From assembly GCA_003427395.1 (NCBI GenBank), contig BFEA01000294.1, positions 1,041,814 to 1,088,454 on the forward strand: a DNA stretch of 46,641 nucleotides, in the 5' to 3' direction. The translations under genes were made by a program, and so were the position numbers. Of this stretch, positions 20,086-33,600 are shown piece after piece. The DNA comes from Chara braunii. Its lineage: Eukaryota > Streptophyta > Charophyceae > Charales > Characeae. How positions within the stretch are numbered: the stretch's first letter is position 1; each line of letters opens with the position of its first letter. A model generated the notes under the pieces. It made no database searches, was not told where the DNA came from, and saw only the letters and a list, made by a program, of their open reading frames with translations.

Positions 20086-22020
20086 AAGTTTTCTTTGGGT
20101 TTTATGGTTAATCGTTTGATGATATCAGATAAAGAGTAAGTGGAGGCTGATTATGTGAGTTGGTTTTTGTTGCTGCAGTAAGGGAGGCACGAGAGCGATA
20201 AGCGAGTGGGTTGTATACTTACTTACTCTAACGTATGTAATAGTTGTTTCAGCTAGCACCTAGTTATCCTAAGTAATCTTTAAATGATTGGGCGATACAT
20301 GACATGTCTGATGCGGCCTAGGTTTAGTTGAGGCGACGTCAACATTGTTGGATGTGTTCAGTGTTGACGTAAGCTCTGTTGATAATTGTCAAAGCGCCAA
20401 GGTTAGTTGATTCATTCCGTAATTGATGTGCTAAGCCTGCTTTAGGAGATGGTTCAATTAAACTTGGGCGTCTCCCCATGGTTAATAGAGCGTCACTTTA
20501 GAGGAGGCTTCTGATACTTGAGCGACATGGATAAAGGGGTGACTGATAAATGCGAAGTAAGGGGTAGATTGCAAAGGTTTTTCCTTGAGTTGTGGTATGA
20601 TAGGTACTGCGATGAGTACTAACCCTTCGATGGTGTCAGTCAATGGTGAGTTTAGTCAGTTGGGGATTGTTTAGTTATAACTACCGATAAAGCTTATGAA
20701 GTAGCGTTTACTGAGTTAGCGGTTTGGCTAACCCGAAGAGAGGCTTATGTTTTTAAGTATGTGTGATATACATGTATATATTTGTTCTTATGACAATTTT
20801 TATCTAATCGTTGCCATATATACGGTTTTCTGTATTTGTTTGATGTTTGATTGACGACGTATGTATGAATTGTTTTTCAAAGAGGACACAGACTTTACAA
20901 GAAACCCACATCTGGCATGGAACCAAAGGTGAATGGGGTAACTCATTCCTGGGGAAGGTGGTTCTTCCTAAGGGGAGTAAGTCAATATGTATAATTTATC
21001 CTCCGTGGATGTGCACTCTTGAATTGCTTGTTGAGGCTTAAGGAAGCAGTTGTCAGTCTCAAGGATGGTAGTGAGACCCACGTCGGAATTATGTTTCTTG
21101 TCCATTAGTGTGTTGTTATCTTTCCTATGATAGGAGAGTAACTACATTATCTGTTGAGAGAGGAGGAAGGGGGCTTGTTACCTTGCCGAAGCTATGATGG
21201 CCAAGTGAAACAGTTACTGCTTAGAGAGAACGGTTTTGGAGTAGCGACCTAGGCTCGTCTCGCATTAAGTAGGGTCACCATATTTGTAAGGGTGCGAATT
21301 CGCTGTTCGTTGCCTTGATAAGCATGAATGGGGTTGTCCATCTGACCATGATAAGGTTTGGTGAGGTGCAAGCACTGGAATTAGAGAGGGTTGCAGTGTG
21401 AGCGGGGCTTGGAAGTCAAGATGTTATCTCATAAGGATTACACCGCCTTTCTGTATTAAATGTTTCATTTAAGAGTTTAAGGGGTGACGATTGTATCATG
21501 TTATTTACTCATTGCTAGTCTTTTTTTTGCTTTATAGAATATGAAATACGTTCTTGAGAGTTATCTTGTGGCATGACTGACAGTTGAGTTGAGTGTGTAT
21601 TGTTGTTTATAAAGCATATTGTGCTCTTCAACTACAACCCTTTGTGTTTATCATACCATGAATTATTGTTATGAGTATATGTTAGTTACTGTGAGTAGTA
21701 TTGTATATTGGACTCATGTTTAGAGTATCCACTTATATGACATATATGTCTCATATCCTTTCTTGTTAGGTATAAGTGATGTTTAGTAAATGTCTGAATT
21801 ATGTTTTGAAATACTTTATTAATAAATATTTGTGATTTATTTTAAGTAGATATTTGCCTAAAGTCTCTCTTCGATATCGTCGTTGTTCTAAATAGATTCT
21901 TATGTGTGCTTTCATGATGAGAACATGATAATTTAGTAGGATATATTCTACATTAGATTTAGTTGCGTAACTTTCTTCGAGCCTCGGTCCTAAAACCGCT
22001 CGTTGAGTGTTTAACAGGTG
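20086..22020. other. Unassigned stretch between the right copy and the plus-strand gag
   Basis: No RNA gene, tandem repeat or protein motif was recognised. It is probably the leader of the element whose gag starts at 22021. A TTTAACAG acceptor-like site lies at 22010-22017, just before the gag ATG. No convincing primer-binding site was found. Confidence 0.5.
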
Positions 22021-23083
22021 ATGGGGTCGAGGGAATTTGAGATGGAACGCTCTGAAGGGAAGATTGGGGTCGAGGAACTCGCCTCTCTGCTGGGTCTGCG
22101 AGATTGGGAGCGAGACAACCTACCCTAGGTTGAGATCGACTTCTTCAAGGGCTGTCATGTTTCTGACTTTCTGGATAAGTTTGAACAGATAACATCCCAC
22201 TGTGAGTGGAATGAGGAGCAGATGCTGAAGGAGGTTGTAAAGTATATCCATATTGGTTTGAAAGAGGAAGTCAGTGGATTAATTAGAAGAGCATCGTCAT
22301 TATGGAGGAAGTTCTATAATGGTATGTGAGATAAATACCGGCTAGGTGAGGAACAACTGACCAAAGATGGGACAATAGACCGATATAATTATGTGTCAGT
22401 GGGGCACTTCCTGACGGAATATGAGCGCGCTTCCCTCAAGGTCTTGGCGTTGTCTAAATATAACAAGTGTTTTGTTTTCCTTATGAACTTTACGGATGCA
22501 GAGCAGAGATATTTGATTTGTGGGACAGAAGGAAGACTTATATGGGACAAAATATGAGAGAACTTCGTAGAAAGCGATTTTGATTAACACCTCTGTCACA
22601 CTTTGCGGGAAGCAAGGAAAAAAAAAAAAAAACGCTGGATTATGAGAAGAATGAGCATAGCAAAAGACCAAATGACCTTGCAACAGACACCTCTGACGGT
22701 ATGAGAGGTGAATTTCAAAAGGACGTTAAGGTCGTCAAACGAAATCATAGATGAAGCAAAGAGAAGAAAAAAGTGTCATGTGTTAAGAGAAAAGAGGTGC
22801 AGGCTAGAGTGAGGAATGTTGCAACTCATACATGTAAGAGGACGTTTGACGCTCCAAACAAGAAGGGAAAAGAGGAGCGAAGAGCTCGGAAAGAAGTTGG
22901 TATAGCTCTACTTCCCGCTACACCTGATCTTAAAAAAAAGATGCATCATCAACTGCAGGTTGGAAAGTGCGAAAGAATAGCAGGCGGCGAGAGCAGTGGT
23001 CAAGGATACCTTGTGCTTGTTGCAGAAATACTGGTCATACCCCTTATAGATGTAAGATGGCGAAGAAAAGAGTTGAAGGGTGA
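22021..23083 (+). pseudogene. gag: Decayed retrotransposon Gag with CCHC knuckle
   Basis: From ATG 22021 the frame reads MGSREFEMERSEGKIGVEEL, then ...FFKGCHVSDFLDKFEQITSH, KEVVKYIHIGLKEEVSG, DKYRLGEEQLTKDGTIDRYN and VGHFLTEYERASLKVLALSK, a capsid-type Gag layout. In-frame stops occur at 22126-22128 (TAG), 22327-22329 (TGA), 22555-22557 (TGA) and 22585-22587 (TAA). The two TGA codons are followed by coding-like sequence and are one C->T from CGA. A poly-A run near 22620 marks a disturbed zone. In another frame a C-x2-C-x4-H-x4-C knuckle, CACCRNTGHTPYRC (23012-23053), is followed by KMAKKRVEG and a stop at 23081. No protease or RT follows. It is a different Gag lineage from the one at 5767-8990. 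Confidence 0.7.
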
Positions 23084-23755
23084 GGCCGTTTCCTTTGGAT
23101 AAGGGTTGGTTTCTCCCAATTGTTTTCATCATTTTACTTGTCTCATCCATAGCAAGATAGAGGTAGAATGATGTCAGCAGTCTTGAAACGACTTATAAAT
23201 AAACACTTAGAAGACTATGACAGTGCGGAAGACTCAGTTGCTAGACTAACGGGCGATCATCTGCTTATGTTACGTTTAAGCCGAGTCTTCAAGTTTCATA
23301 AAATATATCTTTTGTCTTGTATATATTTCTGATTTCGAATGAGAATCCTTACTTTTTGGGTTAGTGCGTACGTTCTGGGTTTGACTATGCACTTTGTAAG
23401 ATGATTTTAGGCTTAGTTAAATGTAAGTGGGTGTCTTGTAAGATTCGATTGACCGCACTCTGACATCCTTTCATCTCTGCAAGAACGTTTGGGGATCATT
23501 TGTGTATATCAGTCTTTTATGACTTGTATGATATGTTATACAAGGTCTTTTGTTTTTTATTGGGACTTGAAATTGTGATGATTTGAGGTTTGTGAGGATT
23601 TGAGACTCGAGATAATTTGATTTTTTTCTGATAACCATCTTGGTATGGGTTTTGAGTTTCCCGGGGTACAGAATCGTGCGTGTTTTGGTTGTTATTGACA
23701 TTCTTACCATTGTGGTGTTGTGGGTCTTTCTGTGGTTAAGAAAAGAAAAAAATGA
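23084..23755. other. Unassigned stretch before the satellite
   Basis: No protein motif was found. A TTTTGTTTTTTATTGGG-type T-rich passage precedes the first satellite monomer. It may be residual retroelement sequence. Confidence 0.5.
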
Positions 23756-26700
23756 AGTTAAAATTTACACCTGAGTGAGAAGATGACAAAAAAGTGAACG
23801 GATCACACATGAAAACTGAAAATGCAAAGGGGCAAAATACTTTGAAGTGGGAAAATTGACACCGCATGAACATATGAAGACAAAAACACTAAGCGGAGCA
23901 AGAAACGAAACTGCAATTTACACCGAAGTGGAAAAATGAAAAAAAAAGTGAAGAGAGAGTAAGTTTCATGCATAGAAACTAAAAATGCAAAGCGCCAAAA
24001 TACTTTGAAGTGAACAATAGACGAAGCATGAGCACATGAAGACAACAACACTAAGAAGAGCAAAAAATAAAGTTGTGATTTACACCTAAGAGAGAAGATG
24101 AATACAAAGTGGCAGATGCATGGAAACCAGAATGCAAAGTCGTGAAATACTTTAAAGAGGGAAAATGGACAAAGCATGAGCACATGAAGACAAGAACACC
24201 AAGAAGAGCAAGAATTGAAGTTGTGATTTATACCCAAGTGAGAAGATGAAACAAAAGTGAAGCGCATGTATGAAAACTCAAGATGCAAAGTGAGAAAATA
24301 CTTATAAGTTAAAAAATTGATAAAGTTTGGGCACTCGAGTAACAGAACACAAAGAAGATCTACAAATGAAGTTGCGATTTACACCCGGGCGAGAAGATGA
24401 TGAAAAAATGAACGGATCATGCATTGAAACTCAAAATTCAAAGTGGCGAAGTACTTTCAAGTGAAAAAATTGACAAGGCATAAGCACACGAAGACAAAAA
24501 CACTAAGGAGAACAAAAAATGAAGTCACGATTTACATCCAAGTGAGAAGATGAACAAAAACTAAAGGTTTATTATCTATGGAAACTGAAAATACAAAGCG
24601 GTGAAATACTTTGAAGTGAGAAAATACACAAAGCATGAGCACATGAGGACAAAAACACTAAGAAGACCAATAAATAGAGTTGCGATTTACCCCCAAGTGA
24701 GAAGATTAAAACAAAGTGGAGGGAGAATGAATGAAACTCACTCTCATGCATGAAAACTCCAAATGCAAAGTGGCAAAATAGTTTGAAGTGAGAAAATTGA
24801 CAAAGCATAAACACATGAAGCTAAAAACACTAAGAAGAGCAAGAAACGGAGTTGTCATTTACACCGAAGTGAGAAGATGAAAAAAAGGTGTACGGAGAGT
24901 GAGTTTCATGCATGAAAACTCAAAATGCGAAGAAGCGAAATACTTTAAAGTAAAAAAAATGACAAAGCATGAGCATATGAAGACAAAAATACTAAGAAGA
25001 GCAAAAAACGAAATTATGATTTCCACTGAAGTGATAAAATGAAAAAAAAGTGAAGGGAAAGTGAGTTTCATGCATGGAAACTCAAAATGCAAAGCGGCGA
25101 AATACTTTGAAGTGAGAAAATTGATAAAGCATGTACACATAAAGAAAAAAACACTAAGAAGAACAAAAAATAAAGTTGTGATTTACACCCAAGAAAGAAG
25201 ATGAACAAAAACTGACAGATGCATGGAAACTAGAATGCAAAGTAGCGAAATATTTTGAGGGAAAATTGACAAACATGAGCACATGAAACCAGCAACACTA
25301 AAAAGAGCAATAAATGGAGTTATGATTTACATGCAAATGAGAAGATGAACAAAAAGTGAAGGGACAGAGAGTGAAACTCACTAAACTCACTCTCATCCCT
25401 AAAAACTTCAAATGCAAAGTGGCGAAATACTTTGAAGTTTGAAAATGGACAAAGCATGAACATATGAAGACTAGAATACTAAGAAGCGCAAGAAACGGAA
25501 TTGCGATTGACACCGAAGTGAGAAGATGAAAAAAAAGTGAAAGGAGAAAGAATTTGATGCATGGAAATATAAATGCAAAACGGCGATTTACTTTGAAGTG
25601 GAAAAATTAACAAAGAATGAGCACATGAAGACAAGAACACGAAGAAGAGCAAAAAATAGAGTTTTGATTTAGATCCAAGGGAGAAGATGAAAAAAAAGTG
25701 ACAGATGCATGAAAACTGGAATCTAAAGTGATGAAATAATTTGAAGAGAGAAAATAGATAAAGCACGAGTACATGAAGAGAAGAACAGTAAAATGGGCAA
25801 TAAATGGAGTTGCAATTTACACCCATGTGAAAAGTTGAACAAAAAATGAAGCAAAGGAGAGTGAAACTCACTAAACTCATTCTTATTCATTGAAACGCAA
25901 AATGCAAACTGACAAAATACTATGAAGTTTGAAAATTGACAAAGCATGAGCACACGAAGACAAGAACACTAAGAAAAGCAAGAAATGAAGTTGTGATTTA
26001 CACCCAAGTGAGAAGATGGAAAAAAAAAGTGAAGAATATGTATGGAAACTCAAAATGGAAAGTGACGAAATACTTTGAAGTGAGAAAATAGGGAAAGTGT
26101 GAGCACACCAGTTCCAAAAATTTAAGTGGACCAAGAACCTCAGTTGCAATTTACACCCAAGTGATACGATTTTTAAAAAATTAACGGATCATGCATCGAA
26201 ACTCAAAATGCAAAGTGGCGAGATACTTTGGAGTGAAAAACTTAACGAAGCATGACCACACAAAGACAAAAACACTAAGAAAATCAAGAAATGAAATTGC
26301 GATTAACACTGAATTTAGAAGATGAACAAAACTTGCAGGATTCTCATACACGGAAACTTAAAATGCAAAGTGGCAAGATACTTTGAAGTGAAAAAATGGA
26401 TAAAACATGAGCACATGAGGACAAAAACATTAAGAAGAGCATGAAATAGATTTGTGATTTACACCCAAATAAAAAAATGAACAAAAATTGAAGGATGCTC
26501 ATCCATTGAAACTCAAAATACAAAGCGTTGAAACACTTTGAAAAAGGAAAATGCACAAAGCATGAGCACATGAGGACCAAAACATTAAGAAGAGCAATAA
26601 ATCGAGTTGCGATTTACACCCAAGTGAGAAGATAAAAACAAAGTGAAGGGAGAATGAACGAAACTAACTCTAATGCATGGAAATTCAAAATGCAAAGTGA

Positions 26701-28756
26701 AGAAATACTTAACAGTGAAAAAATTGACAAAGCATGAACACATGAAGACAAAAACACTAAGAAGACCAAGAAACGGAGTTGTAACTTACACCGAAGTGAG
26801 AAGATGAAAAAAAAGTGAAGCGAAAGTGAGTTTCATGCACGGGAAGTCAAAATACAAAGCAACGAAATACTTTGAAGTGAGAAAATAGACAAAGAAAGTT
26901 TCATACATGAAAACTCAAAGACATAAAGGGAGACAAGAACACTAAGAACAGCAAAAAATGCAATTGCAATTTTCATATAAAGACAAGAACACTAAGAACA
27001 GCAAAAAACGCAATTGCGATTTACACCGAAGTGAGAAGATGAAGAAGACGTAAAGGGAGAGTAAGTTTCATGCATGAAAATTCAAACTGCAAAGTCACGG
27101 AATACTTTAAAGTGAGAAAATGAAATAAAGCATGAGCACCTAAAGACAAGAAAACTATAAAGATAAAAAAAATACAGTTACGATTTACACCCAACAGAGA
27201 AGATAAACAAAAAGTGATATATGCATGAAAACTGGAATGCAAAGTGGCGAACTACTTTGAAGAGAAAAAATGGACAAAGCGTGAGCACATGAAAAAAAAG
27301 AACACTTAGAAAAGCAAAAAATGAAGTTTTGATTTACACCGAAATGAAAAGGATGAACAAAAAGTGAAGGGAGGGAAAGTGAAACTCATTAAATTCACTC
27401 TTATCCCTTGAAACTCAAAATGCAAAGTGACGAAATACCTTTAAGTTTAAAAATTGACAAAGAATGTGCAAATGAGGACAAAAACACTAAGAAGAGCAAA
27501 AAATGGAGTCGTGATTTACACCCAAATAAGAAGATGAAAAAAATGTGAAGAGTGTGTATGAAAACTCAAAATGCAAAGTGGCGAAATACTTTGAAGTGCG
27601 AAAATAGAAAAAGCTTGAGCAAACGAGTACGAAAAAAACTAAGAAGAGGAAGAAATTAAGTTGCAATTTACACCGTAATGAAAAAATTATAAATAAATGA
27701 ACGGATCATGCATCGAAACTCAAAATGCAAACTAGCGAAATACTTTCAAGCGGAAAAATTGACAAAGCATAAGCACACGAAGACAAAAATAATAAGAAGA
27801 GTAAGAAATGAAGTTCTGATTTACACCTGAGTGAGAAGATGAACAAAACCAGAAAGGTTCTCATGCACGGAAACTCAAAATGCAAAGTGACGCAATACTT
27901 TCAAGTGAGAAAATTGATAAAGTATGGGTCCATTAAGACAAACACACTAAAAAGAGCAAAAAATATAGTTGTGATTTACACCCAAGTGAGAAGATGAACA
28001 AAAACTGAAGGGTTCTCGTCCATGAAAACTCGACATGCAAAACGGTGAAATACATTGAAGTCCGAAAATTGACAGAGTATGGGTACATTAGGATAAAAAC
28101 ACTAAGAAGAGCAATACATGAAGGTGCAATTTACACCCAAGTGAGAAGATGAAAACAAACTGAAGGGAGAATCAATGAAATTTACTCTCATACATGGAAA
28201 CTCAAAATTCAAAGTGGAGTAATACTTTGAAAAGAGAAAATCGACAAAGCGAAAGAGTGAGTTTCATGCATGGAAACTCAAATGCAAAGTAGCGATGTAC
28301 TTTGAAGGGAGAAAATAGAAAAAGTATGAGCATGTGAAGACAAGAACAGTAAGAAAAACAAAAAACGGAATTGCGATTTACACTAAAGTGAGAAAATGAA
28401 AAAAAAGTAAAGAGAGAGTGAGTTTAAAGCATGGAAAGTTAAAATGCAAAGCGATGAAATACTTTGAAGTGAGAAAATTGATAAAGCATGAGCATATGAA
28501 GACAAGAACAGTAAGAAGAACAGAAAATAGAGTTGCGGTTTAAATCCTACACAGAAAATGAACAAAAAACTGAAAGATGCATGAAAACTAGAATGCAAAG
28601 TGACGAAATACTTTGAAGTGGAAAAAATAACAAAGCATGAGCACACGACGATAAAAACACTAAGAAGAGCAATAAATCAAGTTGCGATTCACACCGAAAT
28701 GAGAAAATAAACAAAAATTGAAGAGTTTTCATGCATGGAAACTCAAAATGCAAAGC

Positions 28757-30222
28757 GGCTAGTATTTTTGTTTTCATATGTTCATGCTTTGTCGATTTTC
28801 TCACTTCAAAGTATTACTTCACTCTGCATTTTGAGTTTCCATGTATGAGAGTGAGTTTCATTAATTGTGTTTTCACTTTCTCTTCATCTTCTCACTTGGG
28901 TGTAAATCGCAACTTCATGTATTGCTCTTCTTATTGCTTTTATGCTCATGTGCTCATACTCTGTCAATTTTTCGACTTCAAAGTATTTCACCGCTTTGCA
29001 TTTTGAGTGTCCATGGACGATAACCCTTCAGTTTTTGTTCATCTTCTTACGTGGGTGTAAATCCCAACTCTATTTTTTGCTCTTCTTAGTGTGTTTGTCT
29101 TAATGGGCCCCATACTTTATCAACTTTCTCACTTGAAAGTATTTCGCCACTTTACATTTTGAGTTTCCGTGCATGAAAACCCTTATTTTTTTGTTAATCT
29201 TCTCACTTGGGTGTAAATCAGAACTTCATTTCTTACTCTTCTTAGTATTTTTGTCTTCGTGTGCTTATGCATTGTCAATTTTTCCGCTTGAAAGTATTTC
29301 ATTAGTTTGCATTTTGAGTTTCGATGCATGAACCGTTCATTTATTTATAATTTTCTCATTAGGGTGTAAATTGCAACTTAATTTATTGTTCTTCTTAGTT
29401 TTTTTGGTACTCATTTGCTCAAGTTTTTTCTATTTTCGCACTTCAAAGTATTTCGCCACTTTGCATTTTGAGTTTTCATACACGCTCTTCACATTTTTTT
29501 CATCTTCTTATTTGGGTATAAATCACAATTTCATTTTTTGCTCTTCTTAGTGTTTTTGTCTTCATTTGCACATTCTTTGTCAATTTTTAAACTTAAATGT
29601 GTTTCGTAACTTTGTATTTTGAGTTTCAAGGGATAAGAGTGAGTTTAGTGAGTTTCACTTTCCCTCCCTTCACTTTTTGCTTTTCTCACTTGGGTGTAAA
29701 ATGCAACTCCATTTCTAGCTCTTCTTACTGCTTTTGTCTTCATGTGCTCATGCTTTGTCCATTTTCCCTCTTCAGAGTATTTCGCCACTTTGCATTCTAG
29801 TTTCCATACACATGTTTGTTTGTGTTCATCTTTTGTATAGGGTGTAAATCGCAACTTCATTTTTTGTTTTTCTTAGTGTTCTTCTCTTCATATGCCCATG
29901 CTTTGTCAATTTTCTCATTTCAAAGTATTTTGCCGCTTTGCATTTTGAGTTTCCATGTATGAAACTCACTCTCCATTCACTTTTTTTTCATCTTCTCACT
30001 TTAATGTAAATCGCAATTTCGTTTTTTGTTCTTTTTAGCGTCCTTGTCGTCATATGCTCATACTGTTCCATTTTCTCACTTCAAAGTATTTTGGTACTTT
30101 TTGTTTTGAGTTTTCATGCATTAAACTCACTCTGCCTTCACTTTTTTTTCATCTTCTCACCTCGGTGTAAATCGCAACTCTGTTTCTTGCTCTTTTTTGT
30201 ATTTTTGTCTTCATGTGTTCAT
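28757..30222. repeat. Inverted block within the satellite array
   Basis: Between these points all monomers run in the opposite orientation (CATTTTGAGTTTCCATG, CTTCTCACTTGGGTGTAAAT). Variants in the block, such as GGATAAGAGTGAGTTTAGTG and the GATGCATGAACCGTTCA type, match those of the flanking forward arrays in reverse order. The right junction (about 30200-30245) is an imperfect palindrome, TTTTGTCTTCATGTG against CACACGAGGACAAAA. Confidence 0.9.
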
Positions 30223-30452
30223 TAAAACATGATCACACGAGGACAAAAACACCAAGAAGAACATGAAATAGATTTGCGATTCATACCCAAGTGAGAAGAT
30301 GAACACAAATTGAAGAGCACTCATACATGGAAACTGAAAATGCAAAGCGCTGAAATACATTGAAGTGGGAAAATGCACAATGCAAGAGCACATGAGGACC
30401 AAAACACTAAGAAGAGCAATAAATCGAGTTGCGATTTACACCCAAGTGAGCG

Positions 30453-30611
30453 ATCTTTAGAGATACATCTCTTCTAGAGTCTTTATTTGATTTTTTAGAT
30501 GCTCCTATAATGTCTTTGTCTTCACAGGATGTTCCTACTCCATATAATGTTTTTTTAGAAGGTTTAAGTGTTATTCAACCAAGTCAAATTGTAAAAGCCG
30601 CAAAAAAATGA
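30453..30611 (+). pseudogene. pdhB: C-terminal fragment of plastid-type pyruvate dehydrogenase E1 beta subunit
   Basis: An open frame of 52 codons ends in TGA at 30609-30611 and reads ...[20 protein letters not shown] followed by [20 protein letters not shown] and VKAAKK. The words [16 protein letters not shown] and QP.QIV.A match the C-terminal domain (transketolase C fold) of pyruvate dehydrogenase E1 beta, the subunit that with E1 alpha decarboxylates pyruvate. SQDVPTPYN is the plastid/cyanobacterial form, not the mitochondrial one (usually ADVP.PYA). Codons are strongly A/T-ending, unlike a GC-balanced nuclear gene, which suggests a plastid genome that still encodes the subunit (known in red-lineage plastids) or a bacterial/cyanobacterial source. 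It is cut at both ends of a single satellite monomer and has no start, so it is non-functional. Confidence 0.7.
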
Positions 30612-33600
30612 TAAAAACAAAGTGAAGGAAGAATGAATCAAACTCACTCTGATGCATGAAAATTCGAAATACAAAGTGGAGAAATACTTTGAAGTGGAAA
30701 AATTGACAAAGCATGAACAAATGAAGACAAAAACGCTAAGAAGACCAACAAACGGAGTTGCGAAAAAACGTGAAGAGAGAGTGAGTTTCATGCACGAAGA
30801 CTCGAAATGCAAAGCAACGAAATACTTTGAAGTGAGAAAATAGACGAAGTATGCTTATATGAAGACAAGGATATGAAGAAAAGCAAGAAATGGAATTGCG
30901 ATTTACACCGAAGTTAGAAGATGAAAAAAACATAAAGGGAGAGTAAGTTTCATGCATAAAATCTCAAAATGCAAAGTCGCAGAGTACTTTGAAGTGAAAA
31001 AATGATAGAGCATGAGCACCTAAAGACAACAACACTAAGAAGATAAAAAAAAAGTAGTTGCGATTTACACCCAATAGAGAAGATCAACAAAAAGTGACAT
31101 ATGCATGAAAACTGGAATGCAAAGTGGCGAAAATACTTTGAAGAGGGAAAATGGACAAAGCGTGAGCACATGAAAAACAAGAACACTAAGAAGAGCAAGA
31201 AAAGAAGTTGCGATTCACACCGAAGTGAAAAGGATGAACAAAAAGTGAAGGGAGGGAACGTGAAACTCACTAAACTCACTCTTATCCCTTGAAACTCAAA
31301 ATGCAAAGTGGAGAAATACGTTTAAGTTTGAAAATTGACAAAAAATGTGCACATGAAGACAAAAACACTAAATAGAGTAAGAAATGAAGTTGTGATTTAC
31401 ACCCAAATGAGAAGATGAAAAAAAAATAAAAAGTGTCTATGAAAACTCAAAAGGCGAAGTGGCTATATACTTCGAAGTGAAAAAATAGAGAAAACGTGAG
31501 CACGCGAGTACCAAAAAAACTAAGAAGAGCAACAAATCAAGTTGCAATTTACACCCTAGTGAAATGATTGTATAAAAATGAATGGATCATGCATCGAAAC
31601 TCAAAATGCAAAGCGATGAAATACTTTAAAGTGAGAAAACTAACAAAGTATGAACACATGAAGACAAAAAGACTAAAGAAGAGCGAAAGATAAAATTGTG
31701 ATTTACACCCAAGTGAGAAGATGAAATAAAACAGAAGGGTTCTTATACACGGAAACTTAAAATGTAAAGTGGCGAAATACTTTCAAGTGAGAAAATTGAT
31801 GAAGTATGAGTCCAATAGGACAAAAACACTAAGAAAAGCTAGAAATAGAGTTGCGATTGACATCCAAGTGAGAAGATAAACAAAAACTAAAAGGTTCTCG
31901 TCCATGGAAACTCAAAATGCAAAGCGGTGAAATACTTTGAAGTAAAAAACTGGACAGAGTATGAGCAAATGAGGATAAAGACACTATGAAGAGCAATACA
32001 TGGAGCTGTGATTTACACCCAAGTGAGAGGATGCAAACATAGTGAAGGGAGAATGAATGAAACTCACTCTCATACATGGAAACTCAAAATGCAAAGTGGA
32101 GTAATACTTTCAAGAAATAAAATCGACAAATCATGAACACATGAGGAGAAAAATATAAAGAAGAGCAAGAAATAAAGTTGCGATTTACACAAAGGTGAGA
32201 AGATGAAAAAAACGTAAAAAGAGACTGGGTTTTATGCATGGAAACTCAAAATGCAAAGTAGCGAAATACTTTGAAGTGAGAAAATGGAAAAGTATGAACA
32301 TATGAAGACAAGAACACTAAGAAGAACAAAAAACAGAATTGTGATTTACATTGAAGTGAGAAGCTAAAAAAAAAGTATAGGGAGAGTGAGTTTTATGCAT
32401 GGAAACTCAAAATGCAAAGAGGCGAAATACTTTGAAGTAAGAAAATGGATAAAGAATGAGCATATGAAGACAAAAACACTAAGAAGAACAAAAAATAAAG
32501 TTGCGATTTACACCCGACACAAAAGATGAACAAAAGTTCACATATGCATGGAAACTATAATGGAAAGTGGCGAAATACTTTCAAGAGGGAAAATTGACAA
32601 AGCATGAACACATGAAAACAAAAGCAGTAAGAAGAGCAAGAAATGGAGTTGCGTTTTACACCCAAGTGAGAATGGCAAAAAGTGAAGCGAGAGAGAGTGA
32701 AACTCACTGAACTCAATCTCATCTTGGAAACTGAAAATGCAAAGTGGCGAAATACTTTTAAGTTTGAAAATTCACAAAGCATGAACACATGAATACTAAA
32801 ACACTAAGAAGCGCAAGAAATGAAGTTGTAATTTACAATCAAGTGAGAAGATGAAAAAAAAGTGAAGAGCATGTACAGAAACTCAAAATGCAAAAAGGCG
32901 AAATACTTTTAAGTGCGAAAATAGAGGAAGCTTGAACACACGAGTACCAAAAAACTAAGAAGAACAAAAAATCAAGTTGAAGTGAGAAGATTGTACAAAA
33001 ATGAACGAATCATGCATCAAAACTCAAAATGCAAAATGACAAAATACTTTAAAGTGAGAAAATTGACAAAGCATGAACACACGAAGACACTAAGAACAAC
33101 ATAAAATGAAGTTGGATTTACACCCAAGTGAGAAGATGAACAAAAACTGATGGGTTCTCATGCATGGGAACTCAAAATGCAAATTGTCGAAATACTTTGA
33201 AGTGGGAAAATTGATAAAGCATTAGCACATGAGGACAAAAACAATAAGGAGAGCAAGAAATAACGTTACGATTTACACCCGAGTGAGAAGATGAAAACAA
33301 AGTGGAGGCATAATAAATGAAACTCACTTTCATGCATCGAAACTCAAAATGCAAAGTAGCGATATACTTTAAAGTGAGAAAATTGACAAACCATGAACAT
33401 ATGAAGAAAAAAAAACACTAAGAAGAATAAAAAATGAAGTTGCTGTTTACACCCAAGTGAGAAAATTAACAAAAAGTGAAGACTATGTATAAAAACTGAA
33501 AATTCAAATTGGCGTAATACTTAAAGTGAAAAAATGAACAAAGCTTGAACACATGACAAAAACATTGAGGAGAGAAAAAAATTGAGTTGCGATTTACATC

